Assembly (NCBI GenBank): GCA_012515725.1
Contig: JAAYXU010000033.1
Location: 1 to 7,020 of the forward strand
Direction: 5' to 3'
Source: Clostridiales bacterium
Lineage (GTDB): Bacteria; Bacillota; Clostridia; Christensenellales; UMGS416
Length of the DNA stretch: 7,020 bases
Of this stretch, positions 4,705 to 7,020 are shown in pieces. A program made the position numbers and the translations under genes. The first letter of the stretch is position 1. Every line of letters begins with the position of its first letter. A model generated the notes under the pieces. That model worked only from the letters and a program-made list of their open reading frames with translations, had not been told where the DNA came from and searched no databases.

Positions 4705-7020
4705 TCAGATGTCGTCGTCTTCCTCTTCTACCATATCGTCAGTATCCTCTTGGGCCATATAGTCATCTTCCTGCGCGCTTACAGCGCTATCCCCGTTATC
4801 CTCCTCCCGGGGGAAGATTCCCTCGTCAACGGCTCTGTCATCCGATACCGCTGCGGGCGTCGCTTCCGAGTCGCCGTCCTCGTCGCCCTCCTCCTCGTCA
4901 CGGTCGATGACCGCCAGCGCGACCACGGTGTCGCCGTTTCGCACCCGCATGACCCGGACGCCCTGAGTGGCCCGGCCGATCGTAGAAATGTCGCGGGCCG
5001 ACATACGTATGAGCGTGCCGTCTGAGGATATGAGCATGAGATCGTTTTCGTCGCTCACGGCGCGCAGATTGACGAGCGGCCCGGTCCGCTCGGTGACGCT
5101 CATCGTGATGATGCCGTAACCGCCCCGGTTTTGCAGCCTGTATTCGTCAAACGGCGTGCGCTTGCCGTATCCCAGCTCGCTTACGGCCAGCAGCTCCCGG
5201 CTGGGGTCCACCAGTCCCATGTCCACGACCGCGTCGCCGTCCCGCAGACGCATGCCCCGCACACCCGTTGCCGCCCGGTGCATGGGGCGCACGTCGTTTT
5301 CCGTGAACCGGATCGCCATGCCGCTCCTGCTGCCCATATAGATCTCCTGGTTCCCGTCGGTCAGGCACGCGCCGATGAGCTCGTCGCCGTCGTTTAGCAC
5401 GATGGCCTTAAGGCCCACGTTTCGAAGGTTTGCGAGCTCCGTAATCGGCGTACGCTTTATCATTCCCTGCCGCGTGGCCAGCACGAGATACATGTCCTGA
5501 ACGGTTTCAAACTCCTCCCCAAGCGGTATGAGCGCCTGCACCTTCTCTCCGGGATCGAGCTGCAGCAGGTTCATGACCGCCATTCCCTGCGCCGCGCGCC
5601 CGGCCTCGGGCATCTGGTAGCACTTGAGGCGGTGAACCCGGCCCGTGTTTGTGAAGAACAGCAGCCAGTCGTGCGTGGATGTGACCAGTATCCGCTCGAC
5701 GAAATCCTCCTCGCGGGTCCCCTGGCCCATGATGCCCCGTCCGCCGCGCCTCTGGGAGCGGTATGTATCGAGCGCCAGGCGCTTTATATACCCGGCGTGG
5801 GTCATCGTGACCACCATCGTCTCCCTCTGTATGAGCGCTTCCATGTTGATGTCGGAGGGGTCGTCCAGTATTTGGGTGCGGCGGTCGTCGCCGAACTTGA
5901 CCGTGAGCTCTTTGAGCTCCTGCCGTATGATACCCATGAGCAGTCCCTCGTCGGCAAGCACGCGCGTCAGGTAATCGATGCGGGCGCGCAGCCCCTCGTA
6001 TTCCTCGAGTAGACGGGCCTGCTCGAGCCCCGTTAACCGCTGCAGCCGCATATCGAGAATTGCCTGTGCCTGTTTCTCGGACAGCTCGAAGCGTTCCATC
6101 AGCCCGTCTCGCGCCTCGTTCACGGTCTTGGACGCCCGTATTAGCGCGATAACCGCGTCGATGAAGTCAAGAGCCTTGAGAAGCCCCTCGATGATATGAG
6201 CGCGGTTCTGGGCCCTGTCCAGCTCGTATTGCGAGCGCCGGGTCACGACGTCCCTCTGGTGGTCGAGGTAGTGAACCAGCACCTGCTTGAGGGACATGAC
6301 CTTGGGCTCGCCGTCTACGAGGGCCAGCATGTTGACGCCGAACGTCTCCTGAAGCTGCGTGTGCATATAGAGCGAGTTGAGCACGACGCTCGCGTTTACG
6401 TCGCGCTTGAGCTCGATTACGATACGCATACCGTTTCGGTCGGACTCCTCCCGCAGGTCGCTGATACCCTCCAGACGGCGCGACTGCACCAGCTCGGCGA
6501 TTTTCTCGACCAAGCGGGCTTTGTTGACCATATAGGGTATCTCGGTCACTATGATGCGGCTGCGTCCGCCGCCCATGTCCTCGATGTGGGTCTTTCCCCG
6601 CATCACGACCCGGCCGCGTCCTGTGCGATATGCCTCCAGTATGCCGCCGCGGCCCATTATCTGCGCGCCGGTGGGGAAGTCTGGGCCCGGTATGTGCGTC
6701 ATGAGCTCCTCGACGGTGATGTCCGGGTTATCGATGAGCGCCTCGACGGCCGCCGTCACCTCGCGCAGGTTATGGGGAGGTATGTTGGTGGCCATGCCCA
6801 CCGCGATGCCGCTTGAGCCGTTGACGAGCAGATTCGGAAAGCGCGACGGCAGAACCTCGGGCTGCATCTGCGTCTCGTCGAAGTTGGGCACGAAGTTCAC
6901 GGTTTCCTTGTCTATGTCTCGCAGCATCTCGTGCGCGATTTTCGCCATGCGCGCCTCGGTGTACCGCATCGCCGCGGCCCCGTCTCCGTCGATAGAGCCG
7001 AAGTTGCCGTGTCCGTCGAC
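4705..7020 (-). CDS. gyrA: DNA gyrase subunit A (5' end outside the window)
   Basis: GyrA forms the breakage-reunion and DNA-wrapping subunit of the A2B2 gyrase that introduces negative supercoils. The visible 771 residues begin at VDGHGNFGSIDGDG, equivalent to about residue 103 of E. coli GyrA, so roughly the first hundred residues including the quinolone-resistance Ser/Asp region are missing. The catalytic tyrosine is present in AAAMRYTEAR (residue 20 of the fragment, equivalent to Tyr122). The winged-helix, tower and coiled-coil gate follow, with LLVNGSSGIAVGMATNIPPHN and IPGPDFPTG. The GyrA box QRRGGRG (complement of 5734-5754) opens the C-terminal pinwheel and separates GyrA from ParC. 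The last 66 residues form a very acidic tail (31 Asp/Glu). The frame is open to the window edge, and the gene converges on the pyrophosphatase operon with a shared terminator. In many Firmicutes gyrB lies just upstream, which would be outside the window. Confidence 0.97.
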   Translation of the reverse strand, partial: VDGHGNFGSIDGDGAAAMRYTEARMAKIAHEMLRDIDKETVNFVPNFDETQMQPEVLPSRFPNLLVNGSSGIAVGMATNIPPHNLREVTAAVEALIDNPDITVEELMTHIPGPDFPTGAQIMGRGGILEAYRTGRGRVVMRGKTHIEDMGGGRSRIIVTEIPYMVNKARLVEKIAELVQSRRLEGISDLREESDRNGMRIVIELKRDVNASVVLNSLYMHTQLQETFGVNMLALVDGEPKVMSLKQVLVHYLDHQRDVVTRRSQYELDRAQNRAHIIEGLLKALDFIDAVIALIRASKTVNEARDGLMERFELSEKQAQAILDMRLQRLTGLEQARLLEEYEGLRARIDYLTRVLADEGLLMGIIRQELKELTVKFGDDRRTQILDDPSDINMEALIQRETMVVTMTHAGYIKRLALDTYRSQRRGGRGIMGQGTREEDFVERILVTSTHDWLLFFTNTGRVHRLKCYQMPEAGRAAQGMAVMNLLQLDPGEKVQALIPLGEEFETVQDMYLVLATRQGMIKRTPITELANLRNVGLKAIVLNDGDELIGACLTDGNQEIYMGSRSGMAIRFTENDVRPMHRAATGVRGMRLRDGDAVVDMGLVDPSRELLAVSELGYGKRTPFDEYRLQNRGGYGIITMSVTERTGPLVNLRAVSDENDLMLISSDGTLIRMSARDISTIGRATQGVRVMRVRNGDTVVALAVIDRDEEEGDEDGDSEATPAAVSDDRAVDEGIFPREEDNGDSAVSAQEDDYMAQEDTDDMVEEEDDDI

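Noticed and set aside
6196..6816. Long plus-strand open frame antisense to gyrA
   Set aside because: It is a shadow of the GC-rich gyrA codons, has no recognisable domain and lies fully opposite a certain gene; the same holds for other antisense frames over guaA and gyrA.

Overview
The window looks like a chromosomal segment of an anaerobic, moderately GC-rich bacterium, most likely a Clostridia-type Firmicute. The evidence is the GuaA, GyrA and class A pyrophosphatase sequences, a rubredoxin next to a redox-disulfide (DUF1858) protein, strong AGGAGG-like ribosome binding sites and sigma-A promoters. No mobile element, CRISPR array, tRNA or rRNA was found.

Layout from left to right. Bases 1-76 hold the start of a minus-strand gene leaving the window, whose 25 visible residues resemble the N-terminal domain of DnaA. 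It is followed by an AT-rich stretch (about 147-301) with five DnaA-box-like 9-mers, three of them exact TTATNCACA. This is a probable oriC or dnaA autoregulatory region. After a featureless stretch (302-440) come two minus-strand genes: an amidohydrolase-2 family metal enzyme of unknown substrate (441-1772), visibly lower in G+C than its neighbours, and guaA (1950-3482, GMP synthase) with a clear promoter and a downstream hairpin. A divergent promoter region (3483-3727) separates guaA from a compact plus-strand operon: a DUF1858 protein (3728-3934), a 44-residue short-loop rubredoxin (3960-4094) and a class A inorganic pyrophosphatase with a GTG start (4110-4652). A strong bidirectional terminator (4653-4695) closes this operon against the convergent gyrA. 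gyrA (4705 to beyond 7020, minus strand) lacks only about its first hundred codons here.

The genes are mostly housekeeping: replication initiation, DNA topology, purine synthesis and pyrophosphate removal, plus two small electron-transfer proteins typical of anaerobes. Most of the novelty lies in the arrangement. A dnaA/origin-like region is flanked on its right side by minus-strand gyrA, guaA and an amidohydrolase, instead of the rpmH side seen in many Firmicutes. If forks start here, these genes are transcribed head-on to replication. No new defence or mobile system is visible.
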